Below, in pieces: positions 56,503 to 64,000 of a stretch of 64,000 nt of DNA (within the stretch, counting starts at the first letter, position 1; every line of letters starts with the position of its first letter). The translations under genes and the position numbers were made by a program. Source of the DNA: Candidatus Latescibacterota bacterium (GTDB lineage: Bacteria; Latescibacterota; UBA2968; UBA8231); contig JAJEFJ010000042.1 in NCBI GenBank assembly GCA_022820485.1, positions 50,381-114,380 of the forward strand. Direction: 5' to 3'. The notes under the pieces are model-generated. The model did not search any database. It was not told the DNA's origin and saw only the letters and a list, made by a program, of their open reading frames with translations.

Positions 56503-57972
56503 ATGATCGACAACCGAAATCGCGACTACCTCCTCGGCCTAGTACGCGAACTGTGCAACCTGTCGCACGAGACGGATTGGGTTGAGTTCAAAGTCAACTA
56601 CCGCGAGCCGCAGGCCATCGGGGAGTACATCTCAGCACTGGCCAATGCTGCCGCCGTCCACGGCAAAGCTCATGCGTACATGCTCTGGGGGGTCGAAGAC
56701 GAAACACAGGCCATTACTGGCACAAAATTTTCGCCAGCGGCTGCAAAAAAGGGCAACGAGCCGCTTGAGACGTGGCTGTTGCGACTGCTGACTCCCCGCA
56801 TTGACTTTCGCTTCCACGAAGTTACGCACGACGAGCGGCCCATTGTGCTCTTAGAGATTGAACGTGCCTCGCGGCATCCTGTCGCCTTCGAGGGCGTCGA
56901 GTACATCCGAGTAGGTAGCACCAAAAGAAGGCTTAAAGACTATCCCGAAAAGGAACGGGCACTCTGGCGCGTATTTGATCGGGTGAACTTTGAAGAAGGC
57001 ATCGCCGCCGAACGGCTGCGCGATGAGGACGTTCTGCTCCTACTCGACTACCCCAAATACTTCGACCTGCTCGACGCGCCCCTGCCCGATGGCCGCGCCG
57101 CTATCCTCGACGCGCTCCAGCGAGACCGCCTGATTGCACCCTGCGAAGCGGGCGGCTTCAACATCACGAACTTGGGGGCGATTCTGTTTGCGAAAGACCT
57201 TAGTGACTTCCCGCGTCTAAAGCGCAAGGCTCTTAGGATTATCCAGTATCGCAGCAATGATCGCCTTGAGGCATTGGGCGAGCAAGAAGAAGTAAAAGGC
57301 TACGCCTCAGGGTTCAAGGGACTGGTTGATTACATCAATGCTCGGTTGCCCTCGCAAGAGGTCATTGAGCAAGCATTTCGCCGGACAATTCCAGAATTTC
57401 CCGAGTTGGCCGTGCGTGAATTGGTTGCCAATGCGCTCATCCATCAAGACTTCTTTGTAAGGGGAGCTGGGCCGATGGTGGAGATTTTCAAAGATCGCAT
57501 TGAGATCACGAATCCCGGCGAGCCACTGGTGGACACTCAACGCTTCCTCGACAACCCTCCGGCGTCCCGCAACGAGATTCTGGCGTCGCTGTTACGACGG
57601 TTTAAAATCTGTGAGGAACGAGGGAGCGGGATCGACAAGGTTGTCTCTCAAGTAGAACTGTATCAGTTACCCGCACCACTTTTTGAAGTACCAAAAGGTT
57701 TCACGCGCACGGTCCTTTTTGCCCGTAAGTCTTTGGCCAATATGAGCAAAGAAGAGCGGCTGCATGCCTGCTATTTGCATGCCTGCCTGAAGTATGTCCA
57801 GCGAGATTTTTTGACGAACACATCAATTCGCAAGCGCTTCGGCATTGGCGAGAAGAATCGGTCAATGGCATCGCGCCTCATCCGCGATGCTTTAGAGGCT
57901 GGTGTCATCGTCGCCCATACTCCCGATGCATCGCCCAAGCACATGAAGTACATACCATTCTGGGCTCGTTAG
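56503..57972 (+). CDS. AlbA_2/Schlafen-type putative DNA-binding regulator with GHKL-like domain
   Basis: 489 residues. AlbA_2 domain about 15-135 (WVEFKVNYREPQAIGEYISA, LWGVEDETQAITG, VLLEIERASRHPVAFEGVEY, RVGSTKRRLKD). Then an ATPase-type HATPase_c_4 region: PELAVRELVANALIHQDFFV with the N-box, VEIFKDRIEITNPGEPL, RFKICEERGSGIDKVVSQVE. C-terminal winged helix (RDFLTNTSIRKRFGI). Such proteins are annotated as transcriptional regulators or ATP-dependent helicase-like; frequent in defense islands. Starts 2 bp after the truncated ATPase. Confidence 0.88.
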   Translation: MIDNRNRDYLLGLVRELCNLSHETDWVEFKVNYREPQAIGEYISALANAAAVHGKAHAYMLWGVEDETQAITGTKFSPAAAKKGNEPLETWLLRLLTPRIDFRFHEVTHDERPIVLLEIERASRHPVAFEGVEYIRVGSTKRRLKDYPEKERALWRVFDRVNFEEGIAAERLRDEDVLLLLDYPKYFDLLDAPLPDGRAAILDALQRDRLIAPCEAGGFNITNLGAILFAKDLSDFPRLKRKALRIIQYRSNDRLEALGEQEEVKGYASGFKGLVDYINARLPSQEVIEQAFRRTIPEFPELAVRELVANALIHQDFFVRGAGPMVEIFKDRIEITNPGEPLVDTQRFLDNPPASRNEILASLLRRFKICEERGSGIDKVVSQVELYQLPAPLFEVPKGFTRTVLFARKSLANMSKEERLHACYLHACLKYVQRDFLTNTSIRKRFGIGEKNRSMASRLIRDALEAGVIVAHTPDASPKHMKYIPFWAR

Positions 57973-57997
57973 AGAAGTTGAGGGACTATGACAGTTT

Positions 57998-58166
57998 TAC
58001 TTGACTGGCAGCCGACGAACTGGGGTTCTATTTTACGTAACTTATTGAATATACGACGCTTACCCTACTTGACGGCTACTTGACTGACAGCCGACGACGC
58101 GAGATTATTTTTTCCGCAAACTATTGATTATAATACATTTATCCTACTTGACTGGTACTTGACTGG
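57998..58166. repeat. 79-bp degenerate tandem repeat with TACTTGAC cores, upstream of hsdR
   Basis: Unit 1 57998-58076 and unit 2 58077-58155 align over their whole length (roughly two thirds identical; ends TACTTGACTG(G/A)CAGCCGACGA and CCTACTTGAC). A third partial unit starts at 58156. TACTTGAC occurs at 57998, 58066, 58077, 58145 and 58156, giving 11-bp-spaced pairs (about one helical turn). TATAAT lies at 58129-58134, a possible promoter for hsdR (ATG 58193). The 220-bp gap between the AlbA-type gene and hsdR holds nothing else recognisable. Confidence 0.75.
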
Positions 58167-58192
58167 TCAGAGCCTAAAACAGGAACCAAACC

Positions 58193-61087
58193 ATGCCCTC
58201 CTTCCCCTTCAGCGAAAAACACCTCTCCCAGATCCCCGCCCTACAACAGCTAATCAACCTAGGCTACCAGTATCTCCCCCCCACCCAAGCAATGACCGAG
58301 CGCGGCGGTCGCGCCTCCAACGTCCTGCTAGAAAACATTCTGCGCGACCAACTCAAAAAAATAAACCGCATCCGCTACAAAGGCGGCGAATATCTATTCA
58401 GCGAGGAAAACATTCAATCCGCCATCCAGAAACTCAAAACCGTCCAATACGACGGCCTGCAAAAGACGAACGAAGCAATCTACGACCTGATAACCCTCGG
58501 CACGGCACTTGAACAAACGATCGAAGGCGATTCCAAAAGTTTTACCCTGAACTACATCGACTGGAAAAACCCCGCCAACAACGCATTCCACGCCGTAGCA
58601 GAATTCTCCGTTGAACGCGCCCGCAGCACCGAGACCGCAAGACCCGACATCGTCCTGTTCGTAAACGGCATCCCCCTAGTCGTGATCGAGTGCAAAGCCC
58701 CCGATACGGACGTAGAACAGGCGATATCCCAAACGATCCGCAACCAAGGCGACGAATACATCCCACGCCTTTTCACGTACGCACAAATCGTACTCGCCGT
58801 GAACAAAAACGAGGCCAAATACGCAACAGTGGGCACCTCAAAGGAGTTCTGGAGCTTTTGGGACGAGTTGGAGGATGCCGAACACGACGTAAACGCCTGC
58901 ATCAATAAAGCACTTTCCAATGGAGACAAAGACGCCCTGTTCTCCGGTGAGTTCGCCTCATCGCGGTCGCACTTTGACGCACTTGAGCGCAGCGACGACC
59001 GACTGGTTACAGAGCAAGATCGCTGTCTCTACAGTCTGTGCCGACCCGAGCGCCTGTTAGAGCTAATCTTCGGTTTTATAGTCTTTGAATCTGGCCAGAA
59101 AAAAATTGCCCGCTACCAGCAGTTCTTCCTGGTCCGTACCGCCATAAAGCGCATCAAGCAAAAAGACAACGAAGGTCGCCGCCAGGGCGGTATCGTCTGG
59201 CACACGCAGGGTTCCGGGAAGTCCATAACCATGGTCATGCTGGTCCGCGCCCTATCCTTAGACCCAGAGCTGACCAGTCCGCGCATGATTCTGGTCACTG
59301 ACCGCAAAGACTTGGACAAACAACTAGGCAACACCTTCGCGGCCTGCAATCTGGACAAGGAGCAGGCAACATCCGGCCGCAATCTAATCAGACATATCAA
59401 AAACAAAGTCGGCATCGTCACCACCCTCATCAATAAGTTCGACAAGGCGCTTTCTGCTGAGAAATACGTAGATGATTCCGCCGATATTATCGTCCTCGTT
59501 GACGAAAGCCACCGCACCAACTTCGGCTCCCTAGCGGCGCGCATGAGACAAATGCTGCCCAATGCCTGCTTTATCGGCTTCACCGGGACGCCGCTGCTCA
59601 AGGAAGAAAAGAACAGCTTTGCCAGATTCGGCAGTTTGATCGAACCGCATTATTCCGTCCGGCGAGCAATTGAGGACAAGGCGGTGGTTCCCCTGCTGTA
59701 CGAAGGGCGGCACGTGGAGATGGAACAGAATCAGGCCGCCATTGACCTCTGGTTCGCTCGCCACACCGAAGACTTGGCAGACGAACAGAAAGCAGACCTA
59801 AAGCGAAAATACGCACGCGCCCAAGAGTTGAGTAAGACCGATCAGGCCGTCTATATGTGCGCGTTTGATATTAGCAGACACTTCCAGACCACTTGGCAGA
59901 ATACGGGATTTAAGGCCCAGCTTGTAGCGGACAGCAAGGCGACTGCGCTCAAGTATCGCGAATCGCTCAATGAGATAGGCGCAGTCTCATCAGAGGTCGT
60001 CATCTCCCCGCCGGATACGCGGGAGGGACATGAAGAAGTAGGCGCAGAGACAACAAGCGAGGTGACCAAGTTCTGGGAAAAAATGATGGCCCGTTACGGG
60101 TCCGAAGATCAATACACCAAGCAAATCATCGCCCAGTTCAAGCACTCGGACAAGCCGGAAATTCTGATCGTAGTAGATAAACTCATCACGGGGTTTGACG
60201 CGCCCCACAATACCGTTCTCTATCTGTGCCGCAAGCTGCGCGAACACACCCTGCTCCAAGCGATTGCCCGCGTAAATCGCCTGCATGAGGGCAAGGAGTT
60301 CGGCTATATAATCGACTATGCCAATGTGCTGGGTGAACTGGATAAGGCGCTACACACCTATGACGCACTTGCGGGGTTTGACAGCGACGACCTCGCAGAT
60401 TTCCTGACCTCCATCCACGCAGAAGTATCCAAGCTGCCGCAGCGCTACTCAGACCTGTGGGGCATCTTCAAGGAAATCAAAAACTCCCGCGATGAAGAAC
60501 GCTACGAAGTGCTGCTCGCTGACGACGCCGTGCGGAATGAGTTTTACGAACGCCTCACGGAATACAGCAAAACTCTCGCCATTGCCCTCTCAGCCGAGCA
60601 GTTCATTATGCAGACCGACGAGGCGCAACTAAATCGCTACAAAAACGATCTCAAGCGTTTCCAGAAACTGAGATCAGCAGTCCAACTGCGCTACGCCGAA
60701 ACCATTGATTACCGCGACTACGAACCCCGGATTAAAAAATTGTTGGACACGCGCACACAACGCGACGATGTGCCCGACTCCATCCGCGATAATGAGGAAG
60801 CCAGCGCGTATTTTGGGGCGATCAAACCTTGTCTGACTGAGGTAGGTGAAAGCCGCGTTGACTATGTCGCCGCAGAAACGGCGCTGGCCGTCAAAAGCGC
60901 GCTAGAAAAAAATTGGAAGGTCGATTTTTGGAACGATAGCGACGCGCAAAACGCCGCAAAAAACGATATGGATGATTTCTTTTACGACGTGGTAAAAGAC
61001 GTGCATGGCATTGATATATCGTCGGCACAGATGGACGAAATGATCACCGAAACAATGAAAATAGCCAAATCTTGGAGACGCTCTTAA
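58193..61087 (+). CDS. hsdR: Type I restriction endonuclease/translocase subunit
   Basis: 964 residues. N-terminal nuclease: D152 in RPDIVLF and E166-x-K168 in IECK form the PD-(D/E)xK site. Superfamily 2 motor: Walker A HTQGSGKS (337-344), ILVTDRKDL, DESH box (437-440), GFTGTPLL, DKLITGFDAP and QAIARVNRLHEGKEFGYIIDY. C-terminal helical part binds HsdM. All motifs are intact, so the enzyme should cut and translocate given HsdM/HsdS. Its stop overlaps the metallopeptidase gene (TAATG). Confidence 0.96.
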   Translation: MPSFPFSEKHLSQIPALQQLINLGYQYLPPTQAMTERGGRASNVLLENILRDQLKKINRIRYKGGEYLFSEENIQSAIQKLKTVQYDGLQKTNEAIYDLITLGTALEQTIEGDSKSFTLNYIDWKNPANNAFHAVAEFSVERARSTETARPDIVLFVNGIPLVVIECKAPDTDVEQAISQTIRNQGDEYIPRLFTYAQIVLAVNKNEAKYATVGTSKEFWSFWDELEDAEHDVNACINKALSNGDKDALFSGEFASSRSHFDALERSDDRLVTEQDRCLYSLCRPERLLELIFGFIVFESGQKKIARYQQFFLVRTAIKRIKQKDNEGRRQGGIVWHTQGSGKSITMVMLVRALSLDPELTSPRMILVTDRKDLDKQLGNTFAACNLDKEQATSGRNLIRHIKNKVGIVTTLINKFDKALSAEKYVDDSADIIVLVDESHRTNFGSLAARMRQMLPNACFIGFTGTPLLKEEKNSFARFGSLIEPHYSVRRAIEDKAVVPLLYEGRHVEMEQNQAAIDLWFARHTEDLADEQKADLKRKYARAQELSKTDQAVYMCAFDISRHFQTTWQNTGFKAQLVADSKATALKYRESLNEIGAVSSEVVISPPDTREGHEEVGAETTSEVTKFWEKMMARYGSEDQYTKQIIAQFKHSDKPEILIVVDKLITGFDAPHNTVLYLCRKLREHTLLQAIARVNRLHEGKEFGYIIDYANVLGELDKALHTYDALAGFDSDDLADFLTSIHAEVSKLPQRYSDLWGIFKEIKNSRDEERYEVLLADDAVRNEFYERLTEYSKTLAIALSAEQFIMQTDEAQLNRYKNDLKRFQKLRSAVQLRYAETIDYRDYEPRIKKLLDTRTQRDDVPDSIRDNEEASAYFGAIKPCLTEVGESRVDYVAAETALAVKSALEKNWKVDFWNDSDAQNAAKNDMDDFFYDVVKDVHGIDISSAQMDEMITETMKIAKSWRRS

Positions 61088-61797
61088 TGCCGGAGGCGAA
61101 CCGCACCCTCACCTATGCCGGCGAGTCCATTCCCTTTCACCTGAGCTACTCCAAAAGAAAGACGCTCGAGATCGCCGTTCACCCCGACGGCTCGGTAGTT
61201 GTAAAAGCCCCACTGGGAGAAGACGAAACCTTAATCGAAAATTTCATTTACAAGCGTGCGCGCTGGATAAAACGCCAGATTCGCTATTTCGCACAGTTTG
61301 CACCGCGCACCCCCGAGCGGCAGTTTGTCGGCGGCGAAAGCCATCTTTACCTCGGCAAACAGTATCGGCTGAAGATAAGGCCGTCTGACACAGACGAGGT
61401 TTTGTTAAAGCGCGGCTTCTTCCACATACAAGCGGTTGACGACAAGCCAAGGCACATAGCGATGTTGCTTGAAGCATGGTACTGGAGCGAGGCGGAGGTT
61501 TATTTTGCTCAAATATTTGCAGAATGCTGGCAGCTCTTTGAAAAAAAGGGCGTGGACAAGCCTGCACTTAAAATCCGCAAGATGAAGACGCTCTGGGGCA
61601 GCTTCAGTGTTAAACGCGGCGTAACATTAAATCTGGAACTTATAAAAGCACCCCGAGAATGCATTGAATACGTCGCTATCCACGAGCTATGCCACTTATT
61701 CCATCTCAATCACGGACCGAAGTTTTACAACCTGCTTGAGCAATTTCTCCCCGACTGGAAGAAACGAAAGCAGCGCTTGGAAACGGTGTTGTCTTAA
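61087..61797 (+). CDS. YgjP-type M48 metallopeptidase-like protein
   Basis: 236 residues from ATG 61087. Starts with the DUF45 pattern IPFHLSYSKRKTLEIAVHPD and VVVKAPLGEDETLIENFI, then KMKTLWGSFSVKRGVTLNLEL and the zinc motif HELCH (199-203) with H209 in LNHGPKFY. YgjP homologues are often encoded after hsdR in type I R-M operons. It is translationally coupled with hsdR here, implying a role in control or turnover of the complex; this is inference. Confidence 0.93.
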   Translation: MPEANRTLTYAGESIPFHLSYSKRKTLEIAVHPDGSVVVKAPLGEDETLIENFIYKRARWIKRQIRYFAQFAPRTPERQFVGGESHLYLGKQYRLKIRPSDTDEVLLKRGFFHIQAVDDKPRHIAMLLEAWYWSEAEVYFAQIFAECWQLFEKKGVDKPALKIRKMKTLWGSFSVKRGVTLNLELIKAPRECIEYVAIHELCHLFHLNHGPKFYNLLEQFLPDWKKRKQRLETVLS

Positions 61798-61879
61798 TCG
61801 GTATGTGCCCTTGCGACTGTCCGCGGCGGTAGAATATATTATTTGATCCTTACAATCCCACCAACCACGGAAGCAGGTC

Positions 61880-61954
61880 ATGCAAATCCACATCGTCAAG
61901 ACCCACCCTGAAGGTACAGTCTTCAGCACGGCCAACGCCCACTGCTTCTACTAA
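61880..61954 (+). CDS. Possible 24-residue leader or relic peptide
   Basis: ATG at 61880 with GGAAGCAGG upstream, reading MQIHIVKTHPEGTVFSTANA and HCFY before TAA. Stop lies 2 bp before the methyltransferase ATG at 61957, so it could translationally couple that gene, or be the start of a lost protein. Weak; listed because the gap 61798-61956 has nothing else. Confidence 0.3.
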   Translation: MQIHIVKTHPEGTVFSTANAHCFY

Positions 61955-61956
61955 TC

Positions 61957-63690
61957 ATGCCGCCGATTACCCAACAAAAAGCCACGGGTTCGCACTACAC
62001 TCCTCCCGAACTCGCCCGTTTTCTCGCCGAGCGGATTGTCGCCCAAGTGGATTTTTGTCCGCTCTCTGAAATACGGATTCTGGACCCTGCCTGTGGCGAC
62101 GGAGAACTACTGGTCGCCCTAGCGAACTCCCTGCCGCATAACATACTGAGAAATAGCGTCTTTACCGGGATAGAACTCGATAGTTCATCTGTCGAAAAAG
62201 CCCAAGAGAGGCTAAGTGCATTTCGCTCAAAATCGAATCGCCTCAAGAGAATGGACTTTCTCGAACAGTACGTCGGCTCAGAGGTGCAGATGGGACTATT
62301 TGCCAACAGCCCTCCAACGCCCGTAGATATTGTAATCGCCAATCCGCCCTACGTAAGAACCCAAATTCTTGGTGCTCAGAAAGCACAAGCGTTGTCAAGA
62401 GCATTCCGCTTAAAAGGCAGAATTGATCTGTATCAGGTTTTCATGGTGGCGATGACTCAGTGCCTAAAAGACAATGGCATTATAGGGGTCATCACGTCCA
62501 ACCGATTCATTTCGACGCGAAGTGGAGCATCTATCAGAAAGTTTATCGCCGAACAGTACGAGATCGTCGAATTGATAGACCTCGGCGATACTAAACTCTT
62601 TGAGGCCGCTGTTCTGCCAGCTATCTTGATTGCCAGAAAAGTCCCTGCTGCCTCGCGTTCCCTGCCAAAACTCCGCACACAGAATAGGTTCGTCAGGATT
62701 TACGAGTCGCGTACTTGTGCTCATCCAGAAAAACTCGTCCAAGTCGATTCAGTATATGACATGCTCAAGCGAAACTCCGACGGCGAGTACCTTGTGTCTG
62801 CAACGCGGTTCAAGTTTTCAACTGGAACGCTTTCCTTTGCTGATTCATCGTCCGAACCTTGGCAGATGGTAACTGCTTCTGAGAAAAAGTGGATTGATAA
62901 AATAAACTCGGCAGCAAAATGCCGAATTGGCGATCTCGTCAAAGTGAGGGTGGGCATCAAGACAACGGCCGATTTTGTTTTTATCCGCTCAGACTGGAAC
63001 GATGTGCCTAAAGATCAGCGACCGGAGAGTTGCTTGCTACGTTCCATATTCTCACACGAAGACGCTGGCCGCTGGCGCTCTTGTACCAAGAGAGCATCAC
63101 TAAAAAAAATACTATATACACATGAAGTTAGGGACGCGAAACGAGTAGCGATTGACTTAGAACGGTATCCGTGCGCTGCGGCGTACCTTAGACGACACCG
63201 ACAGAGGTTAGAAGGACGGAAATACGTAATTGAGGCCAACAGAAAATGGTACGAGATTTGGGTACCTCAAGACCTTGTATCTCTGCGGCGTCCCAAGCTC
63301 ATCTTTCCCGATATTAGCCCTAGCCCAATGTTTTTTTACGACCACGAAGGATTGATGGTTGACGGCAACTGTTACTGGATCGTCGCGGAAGAAGACAGTA
63401 CGGACCTTCTCTTTTTGATTCAAGGTATAGCGAACTCAAATCTGATGACTCATTATCACGAGCTAGTGTTTAATAACAAATTATACTCTGGCCGCCGACG
63501 CTATTTAACCCAATACGTCGAGAAGTATCCACTGCCAGATAGGTTTTCTAAGCACTCTAGGAGGATAATAGATTCAGTGAAAGAACTGGTGTCGCCTGGC
63601 CTCTGCGAAGAGGTGATCGAAAAGCGAGAGAGAGATTTAGAGGTCGCCGTAGCGAGAGCCTTTGGCGTCGAGCCGTTGTTTTCACTTTAG
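61957..63690 (+). CDS. N6-adenine DNA methyltransferase, Eco57I/TaqI-like
   Basis: 577 residues. SAM-binding motif I ILDPACGDGELL (43-52), with FTGIELDSSSVEKA following; catalytic motif IV N129-P-P-Y132 (VIANPPYVRTQ). The N-terminal GSHYTPPELARFLAERI resembles the YTPP segment of type I and type IIG enzymes. A C-terminal target-recognition region (DLVKVRVGIKTTADFVFI, SLRRPKLIFPDISPSPMFFY, KLYSGRRRYLTQYVEKYPLP) is present. No endonuclease motif was found inside, and no cognate nuclease before the edge. Solitary or part of a system continuing outside the window. Confidence 0.9.
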   Translation: MPPITQQKATGSHYTPPELARFLAERIVAQVDFCPLSEIRILDPACGDGELLVALANSLPHNILRNSVFTGIELDSSSVEKAQERLSAFRSKSNRLKRMDFLEQYVGSEVQMGLFANSPPTPVDIVIANPPYVRTQILGAQKAQALSRAFRLKGRIDLYQVFMVAMTQCLKDNGIIGVITSNRFISTRSGASIRKFIAEQYEIVELIDLGDTKLFEAAVLPAILIARKVPAASRSLPKLRTQNRFVRIYESRTCAHPEKLVQVDSVYDMLKRNSDGEYLVSATRFKFSTGTLSFADSSSEPWQMVTASEKKWIDKINSAAKCRIGDLVKVRVGIKTTADFVFIRSDWNDVPKDQRPESCLLRSIFSHEDAGRWRSCTKRASLKKILYTHEVRDAKRVAIDLERYPCAAAYLRRHRQRLEGRKYVIEANRKWYEIWVPQDLVSLRRPKLIFPDISPSPMFFYDHEGLMVDGNCYWIVAEEDSTDLLFLIQGIANSNLMTHYHELVFNNKLYSGRRRYLTQYVEKYPLPDRFSKHSRRIIDSVKELVSPGLCEEVIEKRERDLEVAVARAFGVEPLFSL

Positions 63691-64000
63691 GGATTGTAAA
63701 GTGCTTTGCCTTGATACGCGTCGAAAAAAGACATGGGGATTGATCGCTGGCACTTAAAGCTAATGTCGCTTACGTATGAAAAAAGTTCACCCAATTTTTC
63801 GCCGGGACCTAAGTACACGACAGTAACATGGATTGATATTGTCGGGCGCGTTTAGGTTGGTCTCGTGTTTGGTGTATGATCTGTGTGAGTTGGTCTAATC
63901 CTTTTCGAAAGAGACTTATGGCTTTTCGTCCATGTTTTTTTATGGGGATCGGTTTTCTTTGATGCAGTTGCTGTCCTACCAGCAGGGCCCATAGGAGGGT
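63691..64000. other. Right-edge noncoding stretch
   Basis: 310 bp after the adenine methyltransferase. No reading frame with recognisable content, no repeat, no hairpin strong enough to call. It may hold the promoter or leader of a gene beginning outside the window. Confidence 0.5.

Noticed and set aside
57998..58166. 79-bp repeats considered as a CRISPR array or replication iterons
   Set aside because: Only two and a bit degenerate units, and no replication gene next to them; a regulatory array before hsdR is simpler.
61957..63690. BREX PglX-type methyltransferase
   Set aside because: Too short (577 against roughly 1200 residues) and no BrxA/B/C, PglZ or BrxL gene in the window.

Overview
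The window is 64 kb of mostly GC-rich bacterial DNA with tightly packed operons (many ATGA/GTGA/TGATG start-stop overlaps). Secreted proteins with FlgD-like Ig C-termini and discoidin-like domains, a CRTAC1-type FG-GAP/UnbV protein with a TPR lipoprotein, a phytanoyl-CoA dioxygenase, an enolase-superfamily enzyme, sugar epimerases and Tat-exported enzymes together suggest a diderm of the FCB / Latescibacterota-Poribacteria kind. This is an inference from gene content; no rRNA, tRNA or CRISPR array was seen.

Layout. 0-8.5 kb: a minus-strand operon (enolase-superfamily enzyme, then a complete peptide-type ABC importer whose binding protein runs off the left edge), divergent from phytanoyl-CoA dioxygenase, TIM-barrel epimerase and a two-domain small protein; probably uptake and catabolism of a sugar-acid-like compound. 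8.5-12.8 kb: toxin-antitoxin pieces (orphan HicB, VapBC, an orphan antitoxin), a GNAT, a CDP-alcohol phosphatidyltransferase with a HAD phosphatase, and an enoyl-CoA hydratase. 12.8-14.1 kb: an ECF sigma factor fused to a DNA polymerase III beta-clamp-like region, the most unusual protein here. 14.2-19.9 kb: MpaB-type oxygenase, RND transporter, LolA-like lipoprotein-sorting protein and outer-membrane protein, with a near-consensus promoter upstream. 20-22.1 kb: serine acetyltransferase-like protein and UlaG-like hydrolase.

22.2-33.3 kb is a cell-surface locus: a CBM9-like secreted protein, a lipoprotein, three paralogous discoidin/FlgD proteins ending in V-x-Y, and an 882-residue probable outer-membrane protein. 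33.3-40.4 kb holds a DUF4956 membrane protein, an SdiA-regulated-type propeller, a metallophosphoesterase lipoprotein, a kinase-like/Omp85 fusion and a SurA-like isomerase, plausibly a surface phosphorylation/assembly module. An AT-richer three-gene cassette (40.4-41.7 kb) sits upstream of the isomerase. 41.8-49.5 kb: CRTAC1/TPR pair, Tat aminotransferase, an ECF sigma with membrane partners, a Tat asparaginase and an exported RidA.

49.6-63.7 kb is a defense island: a type I restriction-modification system (half-length HsdS, HsdM, full HsdS, HsdR, YgjP-type metallopeptidase) with PIN, J-domain and antitoxin genes inserted between its subunits, an AlbA/Schlafen-type regulator and a second adenine methyltransferase. 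The island is full of debris: a 115-bp MITE with a perfect 9-bp target duplication that splits a gene, a methyltransferase stub, a truncated AAA ATPase behind two abutting 22-bp operator-like repeats, a toxin C-terminal remnant, and a 79-bp degenerate tandem repeat in front of hsdR. Palindromes that mostly begin with GTAGGGG are scattered between genes across the rest of the window.
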